Assembly: GCA_002839445.1 (NCBI GenBank)
Contig: PGYB01000028.1
Coordinates: 1-50,737, forward strand
Source: Candidatus Riflebacteria bacterium HGW-Riflebacteria-1
GTDB lineage: Bacteria; Muiribacteriota; Ozemobacteria; Ozemobacterales; Ozemobacteraceae
Direction of reading: 5' to 3'
DNA: 50,737 nucleotides
A model generated the notes under the pieces. The model had not been told where the DNA came from and did no database searches. It worked only from the letters and a program-made list of their open reading frames with translations. Every line of letters starts with the position of its first letter. The first letter of the stretch is position 1. Below are positions 24,177-31,849 of this stretch, one piece after another. The position numbers and the translations under genes were made by a program.

Positions 24177-25673
24177 TCAGCCCGAAAATACGCAGCTGCC
24201 GTCAATATAAAGTCTTTTTACCTTGAGTTCTGCCAGGTGCGACTCGGCGATTTTGAACGGGTCCTGGTCGAGGCAGACAAAGTCGGCATGATAACCGGGT
24301 TTGAGATGCCCGCGGATCAGCGAGTCGCCGGCAAGCTTGTGTGGTTCGCTGATAAAAAGCGCCAGTGCCGAGTTAAGCCGTAATCTCTCTTCGGGGTTGC
24401 TATGGTGAACCAGCGCGGCAATACCCAGCATCGGGTCGATGGGGGTAACCGGGCTGTCTGAGCCGGCTGCAAGCTGAATGCCGAGATCAAGCATGGTCTT
24501 GAAAGGATTGAGACCGCTTGCGCGCTCGCGGCCAAGTCGTTGCGCGTAAAGTTGGTCAGGCCCGCCCCAGTAGTAGTCGAAAGCTGGCTGAACACAGATG
24601 TGGGTGGCGTTGTCGCGCGCCTGCCTGATCGCCTTGTCAGAGGGCATGATGAAATGTTCTATGCGATCTGCTATCGCCGGCTTTCCCCACTTCTGGTTGG
24701 CCCAGGCGTAGCTCGCAGATACCAGATCGATGGCGCGGTCGCCGATGGCATGCAGAGCAAGATGCAGCTGGTGTTTTCGGGCGGTGGTCAGCAGTTCCGC
24801 GATATCATCAGCGCTGAGATAAAGATTTCCAGAGGAGCTGGCGGCGTCAGCGTACGGCTGGGTCAGTGCAGCGGTGCGCGTGCCGAGGGAGCCGTCTACC
24901 AGCAGGCAGCCGCCCATACCTCGCCAACCCTGTTTGAGGGCAAGAGTCGGGTCGCCGGACTGGTGATAAATCGTTGTGCGCAATGCGCTGTCTTTGGCGA
25001 AACTGGCAACAGCGGCCGTGTCTGCCGTTGATTCGCGGCTGCCTTCGAGCGCATGAATAGAAGCCACTCCCTTGCTGAAGCAGCGTTGTTGTACCAGCTT
25101 GAGGCCATTCTGTTTGAACACTGCCGGTAATCTGTCAATGAGTTTGTAAGCGAGCAGGTTGTAGTCTGCCCCGGTGACCAGGCCTGCTGGAGCGCTCAGA
25201 TTCGGGATGATTGTTCGTGCCCATTGCAGCGCGCTGGCATTGAGCACGGCTGAATGCAGATCCTGGCGCGCTGCCCAGACAAAATTTTTCGGGCAGATAC
25301 GGTCGAGTTCGGCGCAGGTTGGCAGCCTGCGTTCTTTAAGGCGGGTTTCTTGCAGTCCCCAGCCAAGCACGAATTCGTTGCGCTTAGACTCGGCGCCAAG
25401 AAGCGAAAAAACACTGTCGAGGCTGTCTGCCGGTTCGAGCTGAACACCGGATAATGCTATTCCGGTCTGGGTCATGTGTACGTGGGCATCAGAGAATGCC
25501 GCCAGCACAGTAGCCTTTTGCAGATCGGTCGTTTGCTGATCGGTTTGCGAAGAGGTGAGCTGATAGCCGGTTTTTACAATGCGGCCGTTTTCGACGAGCA
25601 TGCTGTCAAAGGCGTGTTGCGAGTAATCTGGCAGGTTGCGCCCGGAAAAATTATGAAACAGCTGCAGGGGCAT
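24177..25673 (-). CDS. Amidohydrolase, YtcJ-like metal-dependent hydrolase
   Basis: A 498-residue member of the amidohydrolase superfamily (YtcJ/amidohydrolase 3 branch). The metal motif DAHVHM (about residues 63-68) follows strand 1; later come the GWGLQET segment, HALEGSRES, LHAIGDRAID (ring histidine) and GSDSPVTPIDP, the conserved metal aspartate with the SP segment typical of YtcJ. The C-terminus returns to the small beta domain with LKPGYHADFVCLDQDPF. Such enzymes hydrolyse amides or formyl groups; substrate unknown. ATG at 25673 lies 2 bases after the stop of the small membrane protein, so the two form an operon. Confidence 0.9.
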   Translation of the reverse strand: MPLQLFHNFSGRNLPDYSQHAFDSMLVENGRIVKTGYQLTSSQTDQQTTDLQKATVLAAFSDAHVHMTQTGIALSGVQLEPADSLDSVFSLLGAESKRNEFVLGWGLQETRLKERRLPTCAELDRICPKNFVWAARQDLHSAVLNASALQWARTIIPNLSAPAGLVTGADYNLLAYKLIDRLPAVFKQNGLKLVQQRCFSKGVASIHALEGSRESTADTAAVASFAKDSALRTTIYHQSGDPTLALKQGWRGMGGCLLVDGSLGTRTAALTQPYADAASSSGNLYLSADDIAELLTTARKHQLHLALHAIGDRAIDLVSASYAWANQKWGKPAIADRIEHFIMPSDKAIRQARDNATHICVQPAFDYYWGGPDQLYAQRLGRERASGLNPFKTMLDLGIQLAAGSDSPVTPIDPMLGIAALVHHSNPEERLRLNSALALFISEPHKLAGDSLIRGHLKPGYHADFVCLDQDPFKIAESHLAELKVKRLYIDGSCVFSG

Positions 25674-25675
25674 GC

Positions 25676-26011
25676 TTAAAATGGCAGGTTGCGATAAAAG
25701 TTAACGGTCGCCGCAAAGCAGTTGCTGATAAACTTCAGCGGTGGTAGCAGCAGAGCGCCGAACCAGCCAAGAACCTTGCCAAGCCTGGTAATGCGCAATA
25801 CCCAGAACAGTGCCAGAAAGAGCAGGGCCGCACCAACGACAAAAGCCGAATAGAACAGCCAGACGCCTGTTTTCTCGCAGGGTCGGCAGATCGCGTCGAG
25901 CTGGCAGGGCGAAAGTTTATTGCCAAGAAGTCGACAGACAATCTGAGCCGGTATAGCCCTTGCTACTGGCCGTTTTGAACATGTTCTGTTAAGATCGCGC
26001 AGCGGTACCAT
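25676..26011 (-). CDS. Small cysteine-containing membrane protein
   Basis: About 111 residues from ATG 26011; a TTG at 26035 in the same frame is also possible and neither has a good ribosome binding site. Residues about 1-40 are basic with five cysteines (in CRLLG, CQLD, CRPC among others), suggesting a small metal or disulfide site. Residues about 42-70 make a membrane helix (FYSAFVVGAALLFLALFWVL), and a second hydrophobic stretch follows. I do not recognise a family. It is the first gene before the amidohydrolase. Confidence 0.5.
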   Translation of the reverse strand: MVPLRDLNRTCSKRPVARAIPAQIVCRLLGNKLSPCQLDAICRPCEKTGVWLFYSAFVVGAALLFLALFWVLRITRLGKVLGWFGALLLPPLKFISNCFAATVNFYRNLPF

Positions 26012-26099
26012 AGCTGCATGATAGCAGAACCTCAACTACCCGGCAATACAATCTTTAAAATACAACAGCAGTCATTTTTGTGATTTTTAGCGGTGTTTC

Positions 26100-26129
26100 T
26101 TGCAGCTGATCAGATAATAGTGTTATAAA
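26100..26129 (+). promoter_or_regulatory. Candidate promoter of the pseudopilin operon
   Basis: TTGCAG (26100-26105), an 18-base spacer and TATAAA (26124-26129). The predicted transcript start is about 20 bases before the ATG of the ATPase gene. Confidence 0.5.
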
Positions 26130-26157
26130 TGTTTCATATTAAAGCAATGGATCTGAA

Positions 26158-27432
26158 ATGACAAAAGCGCAATTTATGGCGGAAAATGCCGATGGCTTTG
26201 GCCTGATGCCGCTCAGCTTCAAGCCTGGCCGGCTAAAGAAGCTGCTTGGGCACAATGAGTTTGTCATTGATGCTGAATGCCTGCAATTATGTGGTAATGA
26301 ACCACAGAGCCTTGCTTACGCTGATTTAAAGGAAGTTTGCGCGCAACGCGGCCGGCTGCGGGTCGAATCTGTCGATGGCCGCAGCTTTTTTCTACGCAGC
26401 GCAACTGATGCTGATACTCTTGCTGAGCTGATCAGGCAGCTGGTCGATCAGGCTCGCGAGTATACAGCATTTATGGCAAATCCTTCTGCCTGCACTGTTG
26501 AAGAAAGTATGCAACTGTTTGCACGATGCCTCAAATTCAGGGCTCTGCCGTATGTTTGGGCCGTCGATGTTTTGTTGACCACAGCTGCACTGAACCACTT
26601 TTCAGATATTCATCTTGAACCTCTTGACGTTGCGCGGGCGCGGCTTACTTTTCGTGCCAGCGGCCAGATCAGGCAATCGCTTGATCTCGATCTCAGTCAT
26701 CAGCAAAGGTTGCTGGCCAGGTTGAAATTTCTTGCCGGCTGCCATTCTCATATTGCCGACATTGTTCAGGAAGGCGCCTTTAAACAGGCTGATTTTGATG
26801 TCAGGCTGTCGACTTTTCCGACCGACCATGGTGAGAGGGCGGCTTTGCGAATTATTTCGGCGTTGTGTTTTCCGAATGTTGCGGCACTCGGCTGGCCAGA
26901 TAAGCTCGCGCAAAAATGGCTGGAGAATCTGCAGAACAATAGAGGCCTTTTTATAATTTGTGGGCCGGTTGGCAGCGGCAAGACTACGGCGATGTACGCG
27001 AGCCTGGCCGAACTTGCCGGCATGGCTGGTGGTTTGCGCGTCGTTACTATCGAAGACCCGGTTGAGGCAAGAATTTCAGGCATTTGCCAATCTTCGCTCG
27101 ACTCAACCAGAGAAAAGAGTCTTGCTGTTGCCTTCAAGCATCTGCTGCGCCAGGACCCCGATGTTATCGCTCTTGGCGAGATAAGAGACTGTGACTGTAT
27201 TAAAGAGGCTCTGCAGGCCGCGTTGTCTGGCCATCTCATTCTCGCCACCTTTCACGCCGGTTCGCCAGCCGAAGCACTCGACCGCATCAGGCAGATGGGC
27301 ATCGACGATTATCTGGTGTTTTCAGGCTTGCGCGGTATTCTGCATCTTGAACTAAAATATGCCGACGGTTGTCTGCAGCCACAGGCAAGCTTTGCCGGTT
27401 GCAGCGGCGGCAGACTGGTGGATTCACAATGA
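26158..27432 (+). CDS. Type II secretion / type IV pilus assembly ATPase (GspE/PilB-like)
   Basis: A 424-residue ATPase of the secretion NTPase superfamily, shorter than typical GspE (about 500). The N-terminal domain (about 1-130) is divergent. The ATPase core is complete: HFSDIHLEP entry, Walker A GPVGSGKTT (about residue 268), the Asp box TIEDPVEA, Walker B ALGEIRD and the His box LATFHAG. The C-terminal zinc tetracysteine loop of GspE/PilB is missing, as in retraction-type ATPases and some divergent systems. It would power assembly of the pseudopilus encoded downstream. Its stop overlaps the next start (ATGA). Confidence 0.92.
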   Translation: MTKAQFMAENADGFGLMPLSFKPGRLKKLLGHNEFVIDAECLQLCGNEPQSLAYADLKEVCAQRGRLRVESVDGRSFFLRSATDADTLAELIRQLVDQAREYTAFMANPSACTVEESMQLFARCLKFRALPYVWAVDVLLTTAALNHFSDIHLEPLDVARARLTFRASGQIRQSLDLDLSHQQRLLARLKFLAGCHSHIADIVQEGAFKQADFDVRLSTFPTDHGERAALRIISALCFPNVAALGWPDKLAQKWLENLQNNRGLFIICGPVGSGKTTAMYASLAELAGMAGGLRVVTIEDPVEARISGICQSSLDSTREKSLAVAFKHLLRQDPDVIALGEIRDCDCIKEALQAALSGHLILATFHAGSPAEALDRIRQMGIDDYLVFSGLRGILHLELKYADGCLQPQASFAGCSGGRLVDSQ

Positions 27433-28445
27433 GTTTATACCGCCTGGCTTATAAATTTGAGGCATTTCGCAATATCTTGTTCGGGCTCAACAGAGAGAGC
27501 TTTATTCAGCTCGGCATGCTGTTGCGAAAAGATGTTCCGCTTGCAGAGGCGCTCTACCGGCTTTCGCAATCGTCGACGTCGCAGCGTATAAAACTGGCCA
27601 CGGGTCTGGCTGCTCGCCGCCTGAGCAGCGGCGAGGGCTGCGACAAGGTTTTTGCAGCGGCTGAGATGGCCGTTTTCCCGGCAATAACAAGATACATACT
27701 TGCTTCGCCATTGAGTGACGTCACCAAGGGGCGCCTGATCGCCGACTGGAAATACCGCGACCGCAGGGATTTTCGTTTGGATACGGCTTTGACTTACCCG
27801 GCGATAAGTCTCGGTATGGCAGGCTTGACCAGTATGTCGCTCTATATTTTTGTTTTCCCGCAATTTCTCGAGATTTTTGCCGGCCTTGGTGTTAAATCCA
27901 CGCCATTTATTGACTGGATGCTGCGGCGATGTGACGGTTTTCTTTTCTGGGATTTAGCCTTTGTTGCAGGGTTTGTGTTTCTGCTGCAGCTGGTGGTTTA
28001 TGCGACAAGACACATCTCAGGGTTTTCGCAGAAGTTAGATGAAATGAATCTGCTGCGCATGCTGGCGGTTCTGCCGCTGCAAGAAAGAGTGCGCGCCATC
28101 GAGGTTATGGCGGTCAAAAGCTATTTTCCTGCGCTGCATAACCGATTCAGAAGATTCGCGCAGGCAATCGCTTCTGGCAGTGATATTGGCACAGCTGGCA
28201 ATGCCGCGGGTGTCAGCGACATGCTGACCTGGTTTGTCGGGCTGGCTGTCAATGATGACAGCGGTGAAACAACGCTTCTCGATGAAGCCGCTGATTATTG
28301 CAACGCCAGCGTCGAAAGTTCGGCAGCGAAAACTGTGAGCATGCTGGAAGTGGCGAGCACATTGTTTCTGGCGGTAGTGTTTGGTTCGACCGCCTACGCG
28401 TTAGTGCAGATGATGATACTTATTACCGAGTCGACATTCTCATGA
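27429..28445 (+). CDS. GspF/PilC-like inner-membrane platform protein, first copy
   Basis: A 338-residue protein beginning at ATG 27429 inside the end of the ATPase gene. It has the type II secretion F domain pattern: a cytoplasmic helical part with QLGMLLRKDVPLAEAL (the Q-x-G-x-LL-x-x-x-x-P-L signature), two to three membrane helices (residues about 120-145, 170-190 and near the C-terminus) and a second, more divergent F domain. It forms the membrane platform on which pilins are assembled. A second homologue follows with a 4-base overlap. Confidence 0.85.
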   Translation: MSLYRLAYKFEAFRNILFGLNRESFIQLGMLLRKDVPLAEALYRLSQSSTSQRIKLATGLAARRLSSGEGCDKVFAAAEMAVFPAITRYILASPLSDVTKGRLIADWKYRDRRDFRLDTALTYPAISLGMAGLTSMSLYIFVFPQFLEIFAGLGVKSTPFIDWMLRRCDGFLFWDLAFVAGFVFLLQLVVYATRHISGFSQKLDEMNLLRMLAVLPLQERVRAIEVMAVKSYFPALHNRFRRFAQAIASGSDIGTAGNAAGVSDMLTWFVGLAVNDDSGETTLLDEAADYCNASVESSAAKTVSMLEVASTLFLAVVFGSTAYALVQMMILITESTFS

Positions 28446-29455
28446 CATCACAAACCAACAATCAGGAAGCAATTGTTTTTTGTCAGATTCTGGCGCTGGC
28501 CTTAAAGAGCGGTCGCCCTCTGCCTGAGTCGTTCGCGGCCATGGCTGGCCATCACGGTGACAGCAAAGCTTCGCTCTGGTGCCGCGAACTCGCCGGCAAA
28601 ATGGCGGCCGGCTACTCGACGCAGGAAGCCTGCAGCGATCTTGCTGATTTTGACCCGGTGCTTGCCCGGCTGATTCCGCTGCTTGGCGACAAGCGACTGC
28701 TCAAAGTTCTTGAGCTTTATACCAGATACCTGATCAATCTTGAAACAGTAAAAGAACGACTCAAGGCGGTGATGTTCTACCCGCAGGTGGTGATGATCGT
28801 GCTGCTGGCGAATCTTTGCTATCTCAATCTCTACCTGTTTCCGCAGGTGCTTGTTGACATGGGCGGTCCTCAGCGCTCGCTGCCGATTATGGTGCGCCTT
28901 CTGCATTTTACCGAACCGACACTCTGGCCGTTTTCGCTGGTGATCCCTACGCTTATCGTCATCGTGCTCTACGTCATGATCAGGACTTCATTTGGTCGGG
29001 TCGACAGCGATTCTAGCATTACCAGGATATACGGGGTTGCCTATGCCATGCGGCTTCAGGAAATAGCCCGGTTGCAGGGTCTGATAAGTCTTTATCTGCA
29101 GGCAGGCTTTTCGCTGGAAGAGTCTGTCGAAAACAGTGCGCAGCTTGCTGATCAAAATGATGCTACCGACCTGGTGAGCGTCAGCAGGGTTTTGTCGCAG
29201 GGAAAAACTGCGCAGGAAGCTTTTGCCTACAGTGACGTATTTTTCGAGATAGCGCATGCCGATCTGACGCCCGAATTTTACGCAGAAAAGCTTGCCTATG
29301 TTTCCGACAGCAATTACAAGGACTCTTATGCCCGCATCAAAAACAGTTCGCAGAACATGCTGCTGCTGGCCATGCTGATGACTGGTTTCTTTGTTGCTAT
29401 GGTGACCTCTGGAGTTTTTGATACTTATTACTGGCTGATATGGATTTTTTCATGA
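28442..29455 (+). CDS. GspF/PilC-like inner-membrane platform protein, second copy
   Basis: A 337-residue paralogue of the previous protein, joined by ATGA overlap. It has the same plan: an opening F domain (FCQILALALKSGRPLPESF), membrane helices at about residues 115-140 and 165-190 (VVMIVLLANLCYLNLYLF, LVIPTLIVIVLYVM), a second F domain (GLISLYLQAGFSLEESV) and a last membrane helix near the end. Most systems have one such protein; having two suggests a hetero-oligomeric platform. Overlaps the first pseudopilin gene by 4 bases. Confidence 0.85.
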   Translation: MTSQTNNQEAIVFCQILALALKSGRPLPESFAAMAGHHGDSKASLWCRELAGKMAAGYSTQEACSDLADFDPVLARLIPLLGDKRLLKVLELYTRYLINLETVKERLKAVMFYPQVVMIVLLANLCYLNLYLFPQVLVDMGGPQRSLPIMVRLLHFTEPTLWPFSLVIPTLIVIVLYVMIRTSFGRVDSDSSITRIYGVAYAMRLQEIARLQGLISLYLQAGFSLEESVENSAQLADQNDATDLVSVSRVLSQGKTAQEAFAYSDVFFEIAHADLTPEFYAEKLAYVSDSNYKDSYARIKNSSQNMLLLAMLMTGFFVAMVTSGVFDTYYWLIWIFS

Positions 29456-29823
29456 AACAACGCAAAGCTTTATCGCTTCTGGAAATGTGCCTGACGTTAA
29501 CTCTGGCGTCAATTCTTATGGCCAGCCTTTTTGCCATGGCTAAAAACCAGAAGAGAACCTTGCAACGTCTGCAGGATAATACTGTTGCGCTTTATATGCT
29601 TGAGAGCATGCGTAATTTTGCGAGGTTTCAGGTCGAACGCGGCGTGGGTCTTGACGCGATCAGCAGCGGCGACCTCGAAGCGCTTATCGAAAGCCGCAAT
29701 AACTGGGCGGTTCTCGTTAAAGTTTCTGAAACTGATGGATTTCGCAAGCTGGTGATAAGCCTTGCCCGTGTCGATAGCGAAGAGCCAGATGCCGTCTACG
29801 TTACCGAGGTGGTGGCAAAATGA
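29452..29823 (+). CDS. Pseudopilin with Ala at the cleavage site
   Basis: A 123-residue prepilin-like protein. The leader MKQRKA is followed by LSLLEMCLTLTLASIL, so the mature N-terminus would have Glu at position 5 and the long hydrophobic helix of type IV pilins. The residue before the cut is alanine, not the usual glycine. The short globular part (about 95 residues) fits a minor pseudopilin. Linked by 4-base overlaps on both sides. Confidence 0.78.
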   Translation: MKQRKALSLLEMCLTLTLASILMASLFAMAKNQKRTLQRLQDNTVALYMLESMRNFARFQVERGVGLDAISSGDLEALIESRNNWAVLVKVSETDGFRKLVISLARVDSEEPDAVYVTEVVAK

Positions 29824-30239
29824 AGCGAGCAGCCTTTACATTGATCGAGCTGATGATAGTTATAGCTATTCTGGGCATTGGCCTGCATTCGCTGTATCTG
29901 GGGTTTCCGACCCTGTTCAGCGGTCACGAACTGCGCCAGAAAATTGTCGAAGAGAACGCCAGCCTTACTCTCGCCTATGGAATGATCCACAGTTGTCTCA
30001 AGAATTGCCGTAGGATCGCTACGATAGCTGAAGGCCGTATTGTTTTTGATAACGATCAGTACATAGCTGTCGAAAACTTTGGCAAAGACCTGCGGGTAAA
30101 TGGTAATCTGCTGCAGCTCGCCGGTCGGGCCAGTATTACTGAGGTCGAGCATGTCAGTGATACAATGTTTATAACCCGCGTTAATACCGGGAATGGTGTG
30201 ATCAGAGTTATCTGGAAAGCTGGGGTGGCAAATGAATAA
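29820..30239 (+). CDS. Pseudopilin with Ala at the cleavage site, second
   Basis: A 139-residue protein with the clear type III signal MKRAA / FTLIELMIVIAILGIG: Glu5 of the mature form and the standard N-terminal helix. As in the preceding pseudopilin the residue before the cut is alanine. The beta-rich C-terminal part (VFDNDQYIAVENFGKDL and later strands) resembles GspH/FimT-type minor pilins in length. Its end overlaps the next gene by 8 bases. Confidence 0.85.
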   Translation: MKRAAFTLIELMIVIAILGIGLHSLYLGFPTLFSGHELRQKIVEENASLTLAYGMIHSCLKNCRRIATIAEGRIVFDNDQYIAVENFGKDLRVNGNLLQLAGRASITEVEHVSDTMFITRVNTGNGVIRVIWKAGVANE

Positions 30240-30459
30240 GTCATGCAACTTAAGCCTGAAAAATGATCGCCGCGGTTTTACCATTTATCTGATGATGCTG
30301 GTGATGTTTTTGCTTCTTTTCAGCGGCTTTATGTCGCAGAGCAGCGAGATTCTGGCGCTGGCACAGTTTCAGTCAAGACTGATCAAGGCAGAGGGCCAGG
30401 TAAAGCCGGGTCACACCTGGTATCTTGATCAGTTGCTGGGGCCATCTTTGCAAAAATAG
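30232..30459 (+). CDS. Third pilin-like protein, short, without Glu5
   Basis: A 75-residue protein. The leader ends RRG and the mature part begins FTIYLMMLVMFLLLF, so it has the usual Gly cleavage site but tyrosine and leucine where Glu5 would stand. In type II secretion, the tip pseudopilin GspK also lacks Glu5; the similarity to GspK ends there because this protein is far shorter. It could be a tip subunit or a regulator. ATG at 30232 is inside the previous gene; no gene follows for 145 bases. Confidence 0.65.
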   Translation: MNKSCNLSLKNDRRGFTIYLMMLVMFLLLFSGFMSQSSEILALAQFQSRLIKAEGQVKPGHTWYLDQLLGPSLQK

Positions 30460-30488
30460 CCATTGTCGGCAAAACCTGTGATTGGTTA

Positions 30489-30517
30489 TTGCGTAAATGC
30501 CTGATTTTGATTAAAAT
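30489..30517 (+). promoter_or_regulatory. Candidate promoter of the ATP-grasp gene
   Basis: TTGCGT (30489-30494), a 17-base spacer and TAAAAT (30512-30517), about 87 bases before the ATG. Confidence 0.45.
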
Positions 30518-30604
30518 CACTACAAGCTGCTTCAGCCATTGCTCTTTTCGCGGTGGGTTTTCGTAAAGAATGGCATCGCTACAAACCTGTTCAGGAAGTC
30601 GTTA

Positions 30605-31768
30605 ATGAATTTTATCTACCTCTCACCACACTTCCCTCCCAATTTCTGTGATTTTGTTATCGGACTTGCCAATCGTGGCATTAAAGTGCTTGGAATCGGC
30701 GACGAAGATTTTCATCATTTGCCGCCAGCGCTGCATGGTGCGCTTACAGATTATTTCAAGGTTGATTCGCTTGATAGTTACGAGCAGGCTTACCGCGCCA
30801 CTGCCTTTCTGATTCACCGCCATGGTCGCGTCAGTCGTGTTGAATCGCACAACGAACACTGGATGATGCATGAAGCCAGACTTAGGGAAGACTTCAACAT
30901 ACCCGGCCCTGGAATTGAGCAGACAGTAAAGATAAAGCGCAAGTCTGAGATGAAAAAGATTTTCAAAGCCTGCAAAGCACCGGTTGTAGAGGGTGAACTG
31001 GTTGCTGACCGCGCTTTTCTTGACAAATTTATAGAAAAACACGGGCTGCCGGTTTTTACCAAGCCAGACATTGGCGTCGGGGCAATGGCGGCCTATAAAA
31101 TAGAGAATCAGGCTGATATTGACAACTTCTGGCAGACAAAGCCGGCTGGCGATTATTTTGTTGAGCCGTTTATCGACGGTGAATTGATGACCTTTGATGG
31201 CATCTGTGATCAGAATGGCGAAATCGTATTCTGCTCATCGTTGCGCTCAGTTAACGGCGCTTTTGATCTGGTCGCTTATAACGAAGATCTCAGTTATTAT
31301 CTGGTACGCAATATTCCCGAAGATGCTGCCGAAATCGGTCGCAAGATCGTCAAGGCGTTTGATATTCGCGCCAAGTTTTTTCATCTCGAATTTTTGCGCA
31401 GAAAAATCGATGGCCGCCTGTTTGTGCTCGAAATGAACTGTCGCCCGCCCGGAGGTTATACGGTTGATCTGATGAATTTTTCTGCCGATGTAAACGTTTA
31501 TCAGGAGTGGGCGAATATTATTGCTGAAAACCGCTTTATTGCCAATGTTGAGCGCAAATATTACGCGGCGCACATTGCCCGGAAATCTGGTAAGAATTAT
31601 CGAAATTCGCTGGAGGCAATTTATAACCGGTATAGTAACAGAATTGCCATGCATGCTCAGGTTCCACTGGTGTTCTCAGAGGTAATGGGCAATGAAGCCT
31701 TTCTGGTGCGCTCGCCCGATGAGAGCGACATTTTTGAGATGATCGACTTTATTCAACAAAAGGTCTGA
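30605..31768 (+). CDS. ATP-grasp enzyme of unknown substrate
   Basis: A 387-residue ATP-grasp protein. ATG at 30605 has AGGAAG 7 bases upstream. The N-terminal pre-ATP-grasp Rossmann part reads FIYLSPHFPPNF. The ATP-grasp core has KPDIGVGAMAAYKI (glycine-rich, ATP lid), the FVEPFIDGELMTFDGI strand and the metal-binding FHLEFLRRKIDG...VLEMNCRPPGG segment. This is the layout of carboxylate-amine ligases such as carbamoyl-phosphate synthase-like and D-Ala-D-Ala ligase-like enzymes. Carboxylate and amine partners cannot be inferred; no biosynthetic neighbours are present. Confidence 0.85.
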   Translation: MNFIYLSPHFPPNFCDFVIGLANRGIKVLGIGDEDFHHLPPALHGALTDYFKVDSLDSYEQAYRATAFLIHRHGRVSRVESHNEHWMMHEARLREDFNIPGPGIEQTVKIKRKSEMKKIFKACKAPVVEGELVADRAFLDKFIEKHGLPVFTKPDIGVGAMAAYKIENQADIDNFWQTKPAGDYFVEPFIDGELMTFDGICDQNGEIVFCSSLRSVNGAFDLVAYNEDLSYYLVRNIPEDAAEIGRKIVKAFDIRAKFFHLEFLRRKIDGRLFVLEMNCRPPGGYTVDLMNFSADVNVYQEWANIIAENRFIANVERKYYAAHIARKSGKNYRNSLEAIYNRYSNRIAMHAQVPLVFSEVMGNEAFLVRSPDESDIFEMIDFIQQKV

Positions 31769-31797
31769 TCTGGCGAGAACTAAAAAGATCCGATAAT

Positions 31798-31835
31798 AAA
31801 AAAGCGGCCTGGGGAATGATCCCCGGGCCGCTTTT
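31798..31835. terminator. Bidirectional terminator
   Basis: AAAAAAGCGGCC (31798-31809) pairs with GGCCGCTTTT (31826-31835) with an inner GGGG/CCCC stem. It serves the ATP-grasp gene and the convergent 968-residue gene. Confidence 0.9.
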
Positions 31836-31849
31836 CAGAATTCAGATGA

